From NCBI GenBank assembly GCA_963573305.1, contig OY754333.1, forward strand, positions 19,217,013-19,281,012: a stretch of 64,000 bases of DNA, read 5' to 3'. Both the position numbers and the translations under genes were made by a program. The notes beneath the pieces are model-generated. The model searched no databases. It was not told where the DNA came from and worked only from the letters and a program-made list of their open reading frames with translations. Shown here one piece after another: positions 1 through 10,424 of the stretch. Origin of the DNA: Pyrrhosoma nymphula. Taxonomy: Eukaryota > Arthropoda > Insecta > Odonata > Coenagrionidae. Numbering within the stretch: the stretch's first letter is position 1; each line of letters opens with the position of its first letter.

Positions 1-2271
1 GAGATTTTACGACCAGCTCAAGACAAGTCCAGTCCAGGGAAATGATCCTGTCATTGAAGCACAAATAATTTAGAATCTTTAATCTGTCGGTAGTCCGTTA
101 CCAAGAAGTTAACAAGACTGCTTAGATAATTAGCATTAGGTATACTTATAATGCGGGACTTGCGGAAAGAAAGACGATGAAGGATGAAAAAACTGCCTTC
201 TTGCACATTTCCTAGGAATGGAGGAGAATTTAAAGTTAAAGAGCTGAAATTATCCAACTGTCATAATCAGATTTGATATTAAGGAATGCCTTCCTTCTAG
301 TATGAAAAAAGGAGATTTAGAAAATTTCAGTATGTAAATTGAGGAATTAGAATAGACAAGGTGCAATTACAGGTGAATGAAGGAACTGATAACTACAGAA
401 AGTTTGGGAAAAATTACTTGTGCGAGAAAGAGCCAGGAGATAGCAGAGGAAAAATGCAGACGACTTTTCGCATAAATTAAAGAGATTGAGAATATATATT
501 TAGCTCAGAGTCCTTAATTCACTTCAAGTCCCTGGAAGAATTCAGTTCAGCTAAGACCCAGGATTGGAAGTTACTTTGAAACAAGCCACCTGGTCAAATA
601 CCCCGCAGAATTAATACGAAAACGTGCCTCGGGAGCGGCTCATACCACGAAATTAACACGTTTCCGAAGTTTCTGTAAGAGGAGAGATAGTACAGATTTC
701 GCGACTACTATAAGAGGCCACGGGTCATTGATAATAATGAATGTACAATCTCATGAAGATTTGAATGAAAAACATTTCGCTACCGGGGGAAAGGAATTAC
801 GATGAGGACAATTAAGATTCCCCTTTGGTATGCAATTGGACTTGCGAGTCAAATGAGAACATTGGAGAAGACTAACAGGATCTTCCACAATAGACCACGG
901 CTACGGAATTTGAAAGCCAACCCTGGAAAACGAAAATAGTGTAAATGTCCTCCCCTACAGAATAAAATGAATTGAAGGAACAATTCCAATTACTAATATG
1001 ATCAATCTTTGAACCACCTCTCACAAGAGATAAACTTTATTACTAATCAGATGTGCTTTATGATGAATTCTAGAAATGCACACTTTTAAAATTTAATCAT
1101 GCGCACTAATAAGAAACAATTATCTACTCTTAACAATACTGATGTGGTAGGCGCAATGCTACAATAATTCGGATTGAAACTCTCTAACAGAGAAAACAAA
1201 TCCACTGCGATTAAGAGAGTAAGACTTACGTGAACTCCTCTTGGTCATCTCCTCCAACTCCGGGATTCGTACCTTACTTCCTCAGCTGCCTAAATCGCCA
1301 ACCACACACAAGCGCCTCACGAACTTCACTCGAACACATTAAGAGAATCACACGACGTGCACTGCTTCCTATACAGCACGGAACTGGAAGCAGGGATGTG
1401 GTGTGAGTGAATAGGGGTTGGAAAGGGGTGTGAGGACTGCCGGGTAAGTGCAGGAGGTCCGGAGGGAGAGTCAACGTATGATGGACAACGTATGATTGGG
1501 TCCGATGGTTCCGAACGAAAAGTCGAATGGAAGAGTAGACATGTTATGACTGTAAAGGAGTGTGAGTATGCAGCTCTGTAGAAAGGAACGGTGGGTATGG
1601 GGGAAGCACGGAATTGGGTTGGTAAGCACAGTGGGGAAGGGGCGCTGGAAAGAGTACGAGGGCTAAGGATTCAGGCCGTAAGAAGAACGCTGCCTTGAGC
1701 AGCATAGGTGGATGCCATAAACCCCAAAGTGTCGAACCCGCTTCATAAAGAATTACCTCAGGGCCTCTTAAAAATACCGTGAACGTTTTTCCCGCAATAG
1801 TAATTATCTTTTTTTCACTTATCTCTGATACTTCATTATGTCGCGTTAATATTCCATTTCAATTGTTTTTGGTTTTATTTCTTCGATTTATATACTGAAG
1901 TGTTTGTCATGTTCACAGTGTTCACATACTGACGAGAAGTTAGGTGTAAGAAGGAACTTATAAAGCCTCAGTCTCGCCGTAATAAAGACGTCTATGTACC
2001 TATCTATCTATGAGCGTATCGTAAAATTTATTTATTTATTTATTACACTGATACTGCAAAATAGACATTATCTGGTGGCAATATATCATTAGTTTTGGTT
2101 GAAATTAAATTGATGACAAAGTTATAAAAATACATATCCCTACATACAACATCAAACACTCCTCTCATTTTTTATGTGTACAATTAAAAAAAATATATTG
2201 AATGTTATTATATTTAATATTTTTTATTTTTACTTTCTGATGAAAAGGTTAAATTTGCATTTCTTTCCGCA
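1..2271. other. Intergenic DNA, no gene seen
   Basis: No open frame here resembles a known protein or has supporting splice sites, and both reported frames are under 70 codons. I see only short AT-rich simple sequence, for example an ATTT run near 2030-2045. The minus frame at 1274-1474 is a pyrimidine-rich chance frame. Confidence 0.5.
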
Positions 2272-2870
2272 CTTGTCAAAATGGAACTCGTTTTGTCAGT
2301 TTTGATACACGGCACTCATTTAGACTAGGCTACATTCATTTTGGTCCGTAGAGCTAGTCTAGTTTTTAGTATCTTTGTATAAAACTTGCATAATAAACAT
2401 ATAAGGCCCCCTATAAAATGCATATTGTAAATGGGTGCTTACAATTTGCTAGTAGGAGGAGTTAAAAGTATCACAATACATAGTAAAGCATGAGGGGCGA
2501 AGACATGTGTTTTGAAAAGCCGTGAAAATCTACGTCCCGAACAACATTTTGAAACATAAAATAGACTAAATTCTTCTCTTATTAAACTGACTATGACGTG
2601 CTACGATAAATTATTCTCAGTATTGAAGACCTATTCTTCGTAAATTCGAAGCCTATCTCTTTTCTCACTTCTTAGGATCTTATGGACATATCACGGTACA
2701 TTTTTACCAACATTCGAATAGAAAAATAGACTTCCTGAAGAACAAGTGTGAAATATATTTTTTCCGTGATAGTGTCAAAATGACACTCATTAAGCCAGCC
2801 TGGATCTATTTTTGTCCGTAGAGCTAGTCTATTTCGTAGTATGTCTTTATCAAACTTGTTTATTACAATA
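2272..2870 (+). repeat. Direct repeat pair about 0.5 kb apart
   Basis: About 2272-2395 and 2772-2870 share an ordered set of matches: TGTCAAAATG, then CACTCATT, then an almost exact block GTCCGTAGAGCTAGTCTA, then TTTAGTAT/CGTAGTAT and AAACTTG. The copies are diverged and lie in the same orientation. The origin is unknown; it may be an old local duplication or two copies of one repeat. Confidence 0.6.
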
Positions 2871-2952
2871 CACTCTACGAAACGTATGTTGAAAAAAGTT
2901 AAGACTAACAAAAAGTGAGGTATCAGGTGTGATGTTGTGGAATTTCAACATA

Positions 2953-3150
2953 ATATAGAATTTAGAAGACGCAATTTTCCATAGATAAAAATTCATTCGA
3001 CCCGGGTTTCGATACACTGTATCATCATCAGGTACATAAATTTGCAATATCTCGGTTTGAAAATGTATGTACTTGATGATGATGCAGAGCATCGAAACTC
3101 GGGTCAAATAAATTTTTATCCGTGGAAAATTGCATCTTCTAAATTCTATA
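2953..3150. repeat. Foldback repeat, Penelope-end-like
   Basis: Two inverted arms of about 80 bp (2953-3032 and 3071-3150) flank a 38-bp loop. Each arm holds GATGATGAT, a short self-complementary stem, GAAAC and GGGTC, an arrangement like the termini of Penelope-like retroelements and like the longer copy at 9132-11320. The minus-strand arm reads CTGATGA, then a GATAC/GTATC stem, then GAAA and a GTC, which resembles a hammerhead-ribozyme core. The plus-strand arm has TTGATGA at the same position. The open frames over this interval are palindrome shadows. Confidence 0.65.
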
Positions 3151-3672
3151 TAAGACTTACAACTAATGGCAGCACGTTTCAAATGCCTGCTTCACCTTTC
3201 AAAATAGAAATACTGTAACGCCTAATTGTGTGTGCTTGGTATATAAATAGTTCATTAATGCATAATGATGAATAATTTCGATGCACGTAACTTTCCGGTG
3301 ACTAATCACACTATGATAAATGCATTCGAGGTGGCTAGCAGGTCGCTCTGTAAGCACAGCCTTCCATCGTGGGTATGCAATCGAAGAGTTTGAAAGTTCA
3401 ATAAATTCTCAATTCTTCGAAAATTTAATGTAAAGTCGGAGGAGAGCCAAAACTGGTCTCCTTGAATCTGCGAATTGCTTATAACCGAGGTTCAGATATT
3501 CCACTCCCGTCGGCCGTCATCGCCAAGAGGGGGGAGCAAAAAATACTGCATAACCCTCAGACCATTGATTAGAGAAGAGAATATATTTAGGTGAAGATAG
3601 AAGTGGGAAGTAATGGGACCATTATAATGCGTATTCCGCCGAATCGCGTGGATAAGGTGACCGCAGAAGCCA
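3151..3672. other. Intergenic DNA, nothing recognised
   Basis: This 0.5-kb stretch holds no recognisable gene or repeat, only frames broken by stops. Confidence 0.4.
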
Positions 3673-3900
3673 GGGGGTCAATTCTCGAACGCCGTTATAA
3701 TTATCGTGTGCGAAAATAACAATGTTATTGAACCTTTCGTCGATTCAGTATTTTTGTATTGTCTCATCCTGTCTGCGCGGGATAATTACTGTATTAAAAT
3801 ATCAATCGGAGGTGAAGAAGGCCATACTTGGACGAAACCGTACAATAATCTGTTATTTTCTCATGCGGTATGCATCACGATGTTTCGAGAATTGACCCCC
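3673..3900. mobile_element. MITE, 228 bp, TIR GGGGGTCAATTCTCGA
   Basis: The left end GGGGGTCAATTCTCGAA is repeated inverted at the right end as TTCGAGAATTGACCCCC. Similarity continues inward, with a GAAAATAAC/GTTATTTTC pairing. There is no transposase. The 70-codon frame at 3706-3918 runs through it and past its right end and is not a gene. I cannot assign a superfamily because no clear target duplication is visible. Confidence 0.65.
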
Positions 3901-4084
3901 AAAGCTTTGATTTTCTAAATTCCACGATAATTATCGCACGCGAAAGAGAAAACTGTCGTATAATTTCGTAGAAATTATTTTCGAATAGAAGGGAATTGCT
4001 GAAGGGGGTCTGAGAAGAGATGTAAAGAAATGGCTGGTGAAAACTTTAATATGGAGAGCGGGTCGGGTATGGGTCGGAAACTTG

Positions 4085-4460
4085 GTCATTGCGAAGGGAG
4101 GATGTGCGTAGACTTAAGGCGTTTCAGATGTGGGTTTGGAGAAGGATGGAAAACGTGAGCTGGATGGCAAGAAAGACGAACGAGGAGATATTAGATATGG
4201 CTGGAGAGGAGAAGAAGCTTGTGGCAGAGGTTCGGAGAAGGCAGAAGAGATGGATGGAGGAGGTTTTGAGAGGAGAGGGCATGTTGAAGAGAGTGATATG
4301 TGGAGAACACTGGGGAAGCGTGGAAGAGGAAGGAAGAGGATAGTAATTCTGGACGAAATAAGAGATAGAAGATATGAGGAATTTAAGAGGGATCTAATAA
4401 CGAACTACACGACAGTCCTTAAGAGGGAAAGCGAGACAATTTCTATTAGGTTTGGATACA
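4085..4460 (+). pseudogene. RTE-like LINE, C-terminal coding remnant
   Basis: The reading frame from 4089 gives LKAFQMWVWRRMENVSW, NEEILDM and QKRWMEEVLRGEGML. This is the conserved region that follows the polymerase domain in many RTE-like LINE proteins. The family's terminal GKRGRGRKRIVILDEI signature follows in a different frame (frame of 4130-4480), so a frameshift lies near 4300-4320. There is no upstream reverse-transcriptase domain, so this is a 5'-truncated dead copy, as is usual for LINEs. A related piece lies at 32895-33260. Confidence 0.75.
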
Positions 4461-4662
4461 GAATCGGGTCTGTCCAATAACCTACCAATCAGCTGGTAGA
4501 ATACCTGAATGAACAAAAATTGCATGATGTAGAACCACTCCATATTCCCTAATCAATTATCATCCCATGTTGACAAAATGTGACCACTTGAGAATGTTTA
4601 ACCGACGAAGCCACGCGATAAAATGTGTATTTTTTAATGCAACAAATATCACTGCGTTCAGG

Positions 4663-4860
4663 GAATGGCTGCCAGTTCGCTAACACCACATCCTGACAGC
4701 GCAAAAGTCACGGATTCGAATCCCGCCACGGGATTAATGTGATGATCATCCTAGAATTAATATCTTAGGTTAGGTTGTGAGAAATATCCTCAGGATTTAA
4801 AAGCACCTGTAAGCCCTAGGCTATCCCTCTTACTCGAGTAGATTGGTTATGGAGTTTCAT
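4663..4860 (+). mobile_element. tRNA-derived SINE
   Basis: A tRNA-like head is followed by an unrelated body. The B-box GGATTCGAATC lies at 4712-4722 inside CACGGATTCGAATCCCGCC, which is T-arm-like, and a degenerate A-box region TGGCTGCCAGTTCG starts near 4668. The cloverleaf is too decayed to be a functional tRNA. The body (about 4740-4860) contains GGTTAGGTTGTGAGAAAT and has no protein coding. Confidence 0.55.
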
Positions 4861-5360
4861 CAGCGAAAAACAGAGGTACCAATGGAAAAAATGTCGCGGC
4901 ACTGTGATGGTATATCTTAAAATTTATTTGAACCAAATATGATTTTTTAAACATATAATATTATGAAGAGTGTCTGGATATATTTCGCAGGAAAGATATT
5001 TTTGGTGAACTTTAAGCGCCTACATTTTATTACAATACAATTATCTGAGATAATTCGCTCCTTATAAACAATTTTTTTCGAAAAGCATTCATTTTAGATA
5101 TGAAAATACAATTTTCCCTTACGTTTCTCCCATTATCGCATTTAAAAGTATGCTATTTCAAGTTCAATAACTAAAAAGATTTGAGTGGAAATGCTGGGTT
5201 TTACTTTGCTCATGTCAAACAGAGAACTTGTTTCTCTATCGGTAGCCAATATGTGAGTTAAATTACATTTTTACGGTCATTTGAAGGTGGAACCACCTTA
5301 CATCCTGCTGAAAATGCCTAAAAAATTTGGAAGCCTTGGTGGCGAAATGCTCATCGTATT
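4861..5360. other. Intergenic DNA, nothing recognised
   Basis: This 0.5-kb AT-rich stretch holds no gene or repeat I can support. Confidence 0.4.
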
Positions 5361-5565
5361 GTCTTCAGAAATAGCTTTCGGGTTCTGCTACGTCTTTGTT
5401 TGTTGATGTCGAGCTTTCGCTATCATATTAAGCAGCATCTTCTGGAACAATTATATCATCAGAAATGATTCATTATTATCACTAAAGATGCTGCCAGTAA
5501 TGTCAGGGAAAGCTCGAGATCAACAAACAACGACGCAGCACAACCCGAAAGCTATTTCTGAAGAC
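5361..5565. repeat. Foldback repeat, 205 bp
   Basis: The ends are exact inverted repeats (GTCTTCAGAAATAGCTTTCG on the left, its complement on the right) and arms of about 85 bp pair around a central loop. The right half reads AAAGATGCTGCCAG, then GTCAGGGAAAGCTCGAG. That has the same order as Penelope-like element ends (GAnGATG, short stem, GAAA-C/G), so this may be a third head-to-head Penelope terminal copy. Confidence 0.65.
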
Positions 5566-6038
5566 AGGTCGCAGCGAATAAGGTTAGAGAAGAAATGAAG
5601 GCAATGTTCCACTTGATTCTTGAAGCCGATTCCGACATTACAGTCGGCATAGTTGGCATAATTACTTACTCTGGCTTATGATTCCGTTTCTTTCGTTTGA
5701 TTTTCGTCAAATCTTTGTTAAAACCCACGGGTAATGCGATGGTTTGCGACTGGTAGGCCCCGTCTACTCGACACAACATTCTTCCCATGCACCCCTTGTG
5801 TTCTTGCCTCACCTTCACTCATGAGCGTTCACGGCAACTCCACTTCACTTCACTTTAAAGCTCCTCGTCAGAGAAAGCCTACGATCCAAATTAAGGTTGT
5901 TTGTGCGATATTTTACCCTATACTCATAATGGAGACCATTTTTTAGTATCATTTTTTAATTTAAGAAATCTACAAGAAGCATGAAGTGAATGATGTAGTA
6001 GTTGATATTGACACAAAATCATTGTTTTAAATCACAGA

Positions 6039-6083
<45 letters not shown>

Positions 6084-6518
6084 GGCTTTAATTTTACTAA
6101 TTTGTTTCACGCCGTACGCTTAAAATGTCTTTACAGCAGATTTGCTTGCGTTTTTTTTAAATGTATCATGGTGATTGATGAATTTATTTTTATTAATAGC
6201 TGAGAAAGCATACAAACTAACCACCTTGAAATTTATGACGCGATCTATGCGTTAGGATCTCCTAATTTAAAAAAAAGTCTTTCTGGGGCGCATAGACGCA
6301 ACATATTCAATGGGAAACGGCTTGTATATTTTGGAAAATATTTCTAAAATTAGTACGTTAAGTGGCTGACATTTTGATATCATTGGAGATGTGAGATATG
6401 TTTATTGATAATTATGCCAAATTTATTCTAAATAATGTGAAGCGATATATTGCTCAAACTACCTTGACTACTTTTTGACACAGTTTTATGACCGTGGGAT
6501 ATAGTCTGCCTGCACTTA
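5566..6518. other. Intergenic DNA with one microsatellite
   Basis: Apart from the (TA)n run at 6042-6081 I see no gene or repeat. The 70-codon plus frame at 5734-5946 has no recognisable content. Confidence 0.4.
6042..6081. repeat. (TA)n microsatellite
   Basis: An uninterrupted run of about 20 TA dinucleotides. Confidence 0.95.
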
Positions 6519-7251
6519 GAGGTCGTGCATAAACTACGTTACCAACTTAGGGGGAGGGAGGGTCGCCGAAGGGTCTAATGCGGGTAACGAGGGGGAGGGG
6601 AGTTCACCCAAAGTTACGTTGCTGTTCACCCCCTGACGCACACCCTTGAGGTGGCTTACAGGGTATTCTGTGCATGTAGATGTACACTGGGCCTGTTTAC
6701 GTTTCTTACTCGTCAGCATCGGTTAGACAATACTACAGAGTTTAACATGAGGAAGGGAGCGCTTGGTGTTTCTTACACCCCAAGCTTCTACTTTCACTCA
6801 ATGTAACTGAACCATTGCCTCAAGAATGTTGCAAGTCTTCATACCATCAAATTGCTTACATTTTAACCTTCTCACGGGTTAAGTAGCGACCTCGTGACAA
6901 CACTTTTCAAGGCAGCACTCAAAAATGTGGGAAGGGGAGAGAACAAAGTAGAAAAGTACAGTACCTTTCACCGTGATTCATGGTTGATTTTTAGAATATA
7001 AAAATTAATAGTACTTGTTCCAATTGAGATTATGTAGTTCTATTATATTTAAGTACGGCTACTTTATTTGTCTTATTTCAACCTATCCCGATTAATAAAC
7101 TCGCTCAATAATTGTGAAAATATTTTTGAATTGAAAGTTTCATTAGTTGTGACAACGTTACATATCGGGAGGGGAATACTACGGTTGTCAACGAAGGGGG
7201 GAGGGGTAAAAAAATCACCGAAAATGGAAACGTAGTACATGCACGACCCCT
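6519..7251. mobile_element. TIR element, TIR GGTCGTGCAT-AACTACGTT
   Basis: The left end GAGGTCGTGCATAAACTACG pairs with the inverted right end, whose complement reads GGGGTCGTGCATGTACTACG. The G-rich subterminal blocks (GGGGGAGGG on the left, GGGGGGAGGGG on the right) are also similar. There is no transposase coding. Inside the left half is a CR1-like LINE 3' tail (6625-6695), so the element is nested or chimeric. The right end abuts the hAT-like MITE at 7255. Superfamily not assigned. Confidence 0.6.
6625..6695 (+). mobile_element. CR1-like LINE 3' tail
   Basis: TTCACCCCCTGACGCACACC, CTTGAGGTGGCTTACAGGG and GTAGATGTA match in order the 3' ends of the CR1-like copies at 8590-8660 and 49100-49160. 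Only the tail is present. Confidence 0.65.
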
Positions 7252-7254
7252 TAC

Positions 7255-7537
7255 CAGTAGCGCAGCTTGGATGGGGGAGCAGTGGGGGGGAGGGGCGAAG
7301 AACCCCCCGCCCCGTGTTCTAGCGCTCCTAAGCTGTGTATTTTTCTACTCTGAAGTCCCAAATACGTATAAATAAATGAGTATAATACGTTGTCAATTGA
7401 CACATTTGGTACAAACCCATCCGCCTGTTGCATCACCAAAATTTGTAAAGCTTAGTTAGTTAACTGGTTATATATGAGTCGGCGCCCCCTAAAAATGTTC
7501 TGCCCCCCCTTAGACCCAAAACCTGGCTACGCCACTG
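7255..7537. mobile_element. hAT-like MITE, 283 bp, 8-bp TSD
   Basis: The element begins CAGTAGCGCAGCTTGG and ends, in complement, CAGTGGCGTAGCCAGG. It is flanked by an exact 8-bp duplication CCCCTTAC (7247-7254 and 7538-7545). The 8-bp target duplication and CAG-type termini are the hallmark of hAT transposons. It is non-autonomous: no transposase is present. The left TSD copy overlaps the end of the preceding TIR element, so this is the later insertion. Confidence 0.85.
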
Positions 7538-7545
7538 CCCCTTAC

Positions 7546-7940
7546 TAGGATTGGCTAGGGGGTGAGGTGAAATGGAGGATATTAAGGGGGCTGGTTGGAG
7601 GGAAGAGGGTGTGGGAAGGGTGAGTAGGATAAGGAAAGATAGAAGCACGAGGAGGTTGCTTCCGGGGAGAATGGTTGCGCAGGGGGGAGTTCGGAAGTCA
7701 GGGTCAAACCGGAAAAGGATCTCGAGTTTAGTGATTCCTGCCAGCAGTGACGCACAGTCGGCTGGAAAAAAAATCATCACAATTACAAAAATGCTTCTTT
7801 TTTTTAAGTCCTGAAGTTGAAACTTTGCAGGCCACTCGTCATCCATTGCAGCATATTATGTTGCATTTCATTTTCCTTAGCTCTCGTTTTCTCTTTCCTT
7901 AACTCGTTAGTCTCGAACTTAATCTGAGCAAATTCACGGC
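7546..7940. other. G-rich then plain intergenic DNA
   Basis: Both strands carry overlapping open frames (7572-7814 plus, 7460-7846 minus), neither recognisable and both in skewed low-complexity sequence. I see no gene. Confidence 0.4.
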
Positions 7941-7944
7941 GGGA

Positions 7945-8665
7945 CATTTCTTGCGGAGGTCGTCCAACTATTCCCATGTATATGCTGTGGATGGTGTTAA
8001 CATAAAGGCGACAGATGAAGTGAAGTATCTAGGAGTTACGATAACTTCGAGCCTATCGTGGGGAAAACATGAAAGAAATATTTGTGGCAGAGCTCTGAAG
8101 AAGCTAGGATTCGTCAAGCGTATTGTGCGAAGCTTTTCGGATGAAAAAGTAAAAGAGAGGTGCTATTTCGCACTCGTCCGGCCACACCTTGAATATGCAA
8201 CGAGCATATGGGATCCGGTGCAGAAAGACTTAATCCGGGAACTTAATTAAATACGAAGGAAAGCTGCGCGATTCTTCAAAAACTGCTACGGGCGTACAGA
8301 CAGCGTTACACAGATGTTAAACGAATTAGGCTGGGAGCCGCTAGAGACACGGAGGCTGCGCGCTAGGCTTAGATTGCTTGAACAATTGAGAATAGATATC
8401 TTTCAGAGCGACACGGAGAACATCATATAAGAACCCCACTATATTTCCAGGTCCGACTGAAACGATAAATTAAGAGAGATATTTTGCCGAACGGGTAGGT
8501 ATGGGAATTCGTTTTTCCCCCGAACAATAAGGGACTTCAATAAATGCTAGGCGTAATTTCATTGGAGCGTTTCCTTTTGATATGAAAACGGCTGGTGTCC
8601 TAACACCCTCCGCCACACGCCTATTGAGGCGGCTTGCGGGGTAGCATGTGGATGTAGATTAGTCA
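7945..8665 (+). pseudogene. CR1-like LINE, RT C-terminus and 3' end
   Basis: The 99-codon frame from 7951 shows KYLGVTITSSLSWGKHERNI, KKLGFVKRIVRSFS and LVRPHLEYATSIWDP. These are the conserved C-terminal reverse-transcriptase (thumb-side) motifs of CR1/jockey-type non-LTR elements. After a stop near 8250 the next frame continues with RRKAARFF, SVTQMLNELGWEPLETRR, and then, past another stop, FPRTIRDFN, so the copy is broken. The 3' tail CTAACACCCTCCGCCACACG, then GTGGATGTAGATT, recurs at 6.65, 17.25 and 49.13 kb. The 5' part with the catalytic Asp pair is missing (5' truncation). Confidence 0.85.
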
Positions 8666-9131
8666 ATGAACAACGGCTCAATGTTGAACCAATTTTTTCG
8701 GAAAACCTCTACATCCTATTTTTTCTGAAAAACCTCCGAATTAAAACTATTGCAGAACCTCTTGGAGTTCATTAGTGAAATAAAAACGATTTTTTAATAA
8801 TTATCTTTATATAAATTTAATGTATATGCGTTAAGAGCTACTTTGCACTGACGGTAATAATTGGCGAATTTACTTGGTGGAATTGGGAAATTTAAATTAA
8901 AAGTTATTTTTCTTATATTTCACACTTAATTTGTGTCCCTCGACCGGCATGGACGCATATTGTTCAAGAGGTCTACAAAAGAAACTTCAAGTAATGTCTT
9001 TTATACCCTAGGTTTTCTTTGTGTAAAGGGATGGGAGATGTTGTTTTTGAATGAAGGGGAGTGGATTATAACTCACTATTGGCGATGATTAATTTGATGG
9101 TTTCCGGCGTAACTTTGTGGAATTTACCAGA
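8666..9131. other. Intergenic DNA, nothing recognised
   Basis: This AT-rich stretch holds no gene or repeat I can support. Confidence 0.4.
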
Positions 9132-9186
9132 CATATTGAAAAAATTTACTAGAACTTTGTATTTCCACAGAATATTTTATTCGAAC

Positions 9187-9223
9187 ACGACCATGGTTTC
9201 GACGGTTAACGTCATCTTCTGGT
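9187..9223 (-). ncRNA. Hammerhead-like motif, Penelope end (left)
   Basis: Complement of the motif at 11231-11265: CAGAAGATGACG, loop, CGTC, GAAACC, AT, GGTCG. It matches the hammerhead core plan CUGANGA / stem II / GAAA / stem III / UH except for A in place of U at position 4. Activity is not established. Confidence 0.35.
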
Positions 9224-9600
9224 GAGGAATACATTGATACACCTTCTTAAATACTCGGATGACACGTGACATAGACATAAAATCAAATCTGTGAAAGTGG
9301 AGGGGGAAGCGGTAGAGGAGAGTGGGAGTTGGGAGGTTGTGTCTTCCCCAGGGTGTAGGAGTCGAGGAATGTGGGGTGGTAGGTAGGGCTGACGCATCTC
9401 AAGCTGACTAACTGCAGTGACGGTTGGGCAAGGATTAGGGTGAACCGAGGGTGTAGGAAGGGGTTGGGGAAGGAGAGAAAGTCAATAACAGAAATACTAG
9501 CGTGCTCAAGTGCGTCAGCGGGGGTGAAGGCGGGTGACGGTTAAGGATTAGGGAGAAGGGGAGGAAAGGGGAAAAAACCGAAGTGTGCGAAGGTAAGGGG

Positions 9601-10424
9601 TTAATGGAAGAGGGGGAGGTTGAGGAGTGGAGAGCGGGAAGTATACAACATATCATTTACAATTTCACAATTTGCATTCAACGATTTTAAAATTTCCACT
9701 TGCTCAAGAGCGTCAAGCCTGAGGCCTTTCTTCTCGAAATGTAAAATTTCCAATGAGAAGTCACTTGTGTGATCATTGTCCAGCAGGTGTTTTGCGAAGT
9801 TAGAATTGGAATTTTGATGTTTGAAACAAGCAATGTGTTCTTTTTGTCTCTCTTTGAATTTGCGTCCAGTCTGCCCAATATAGGTTGCCGAACATTCGCA
9901 CTTGAGTCTGTATACACCACTTCTTTCCAAATTTGGGGTAGCGTCCTTGGACTTGGAGAAAAAATTCCTTAAATTAGAGTTATTATAATAGGCAGCTCTC
10001 ATGTGATTTTTTTTTTTTTTTTTTTTTTTTTTAAGGAAGGTCTTGGTAGCTAGGAGGGACAAATTCCCCAAGTATAAGAATTTCCTCCATTTATCACTTT
10101 CACTTAGCGGAGGGGTTCCGTATATGGTTTGGATAGCCATCTTCTGTAGTTTTTTCCGATATAGTTTATCGATCATATCTGTTTTGTAGCCGTTGTTGAC
10201 AGCTATATGTTTAATGATATTGAGCTCTTTTTGTATATTGAGTTGGGACACCGGAATAGTTAGCAGACGGTGCAGCATGGCATGGAAGGATGATAGCTTC
10301 TGAGAAAAATGATGTCTCGAAGTGGCATGAATAACTTGATCTGTGTAGCAATCTTTTCTAAAAATGGAAAAATCAAATTTTCCAGAATCTTTGGAAATAG
10401 TTAGGTCAAGAAAATTTAAAGAAG
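9601..10424 (-). CDS. Penelope-like RT C-terminus + GIY-YIG (partial)
   Basis: The frame is open from inside the A/T junction (10449) to a stop at 9601, giving 282 codons. Residues 10-130 (NFLDLTISK, RKDCYTDQVIHATSRHH, NNGYKTDMI) match the end of the Penelope-type reverse transcriptase. Residues 178-210 (GVYRLKC, YIGQTGRKFKERQKEH) are the GIY-YIG endonuclease with both signature tripeptides and the following Arg. Such proteins copy the element RNA and nick target DNA. The fingers/palm with the catalytic Asp residues are absent. A run of eight Lys (140-147) from an expanded A tract sits between the domains and is probably not original. The true 5' end is missing, so the apparent start is a junction artefact. 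Confidence 0.8.
10010..10033. repeat. Homopolymer T tract at arm boundary
   Basis: About 24 consecutive T, which is an A run inside the minus-strand coding frame. Together with the A run at about 10425-10445 it marks the inner limits of the two arms. Confidence 0.9.

Noticed and set aside
4712..4722. GGATTCGAATC as a tRNA gene
   Set aside because: The rest of the cloverleaf does not form. The sequence is better explained as a SINE head.
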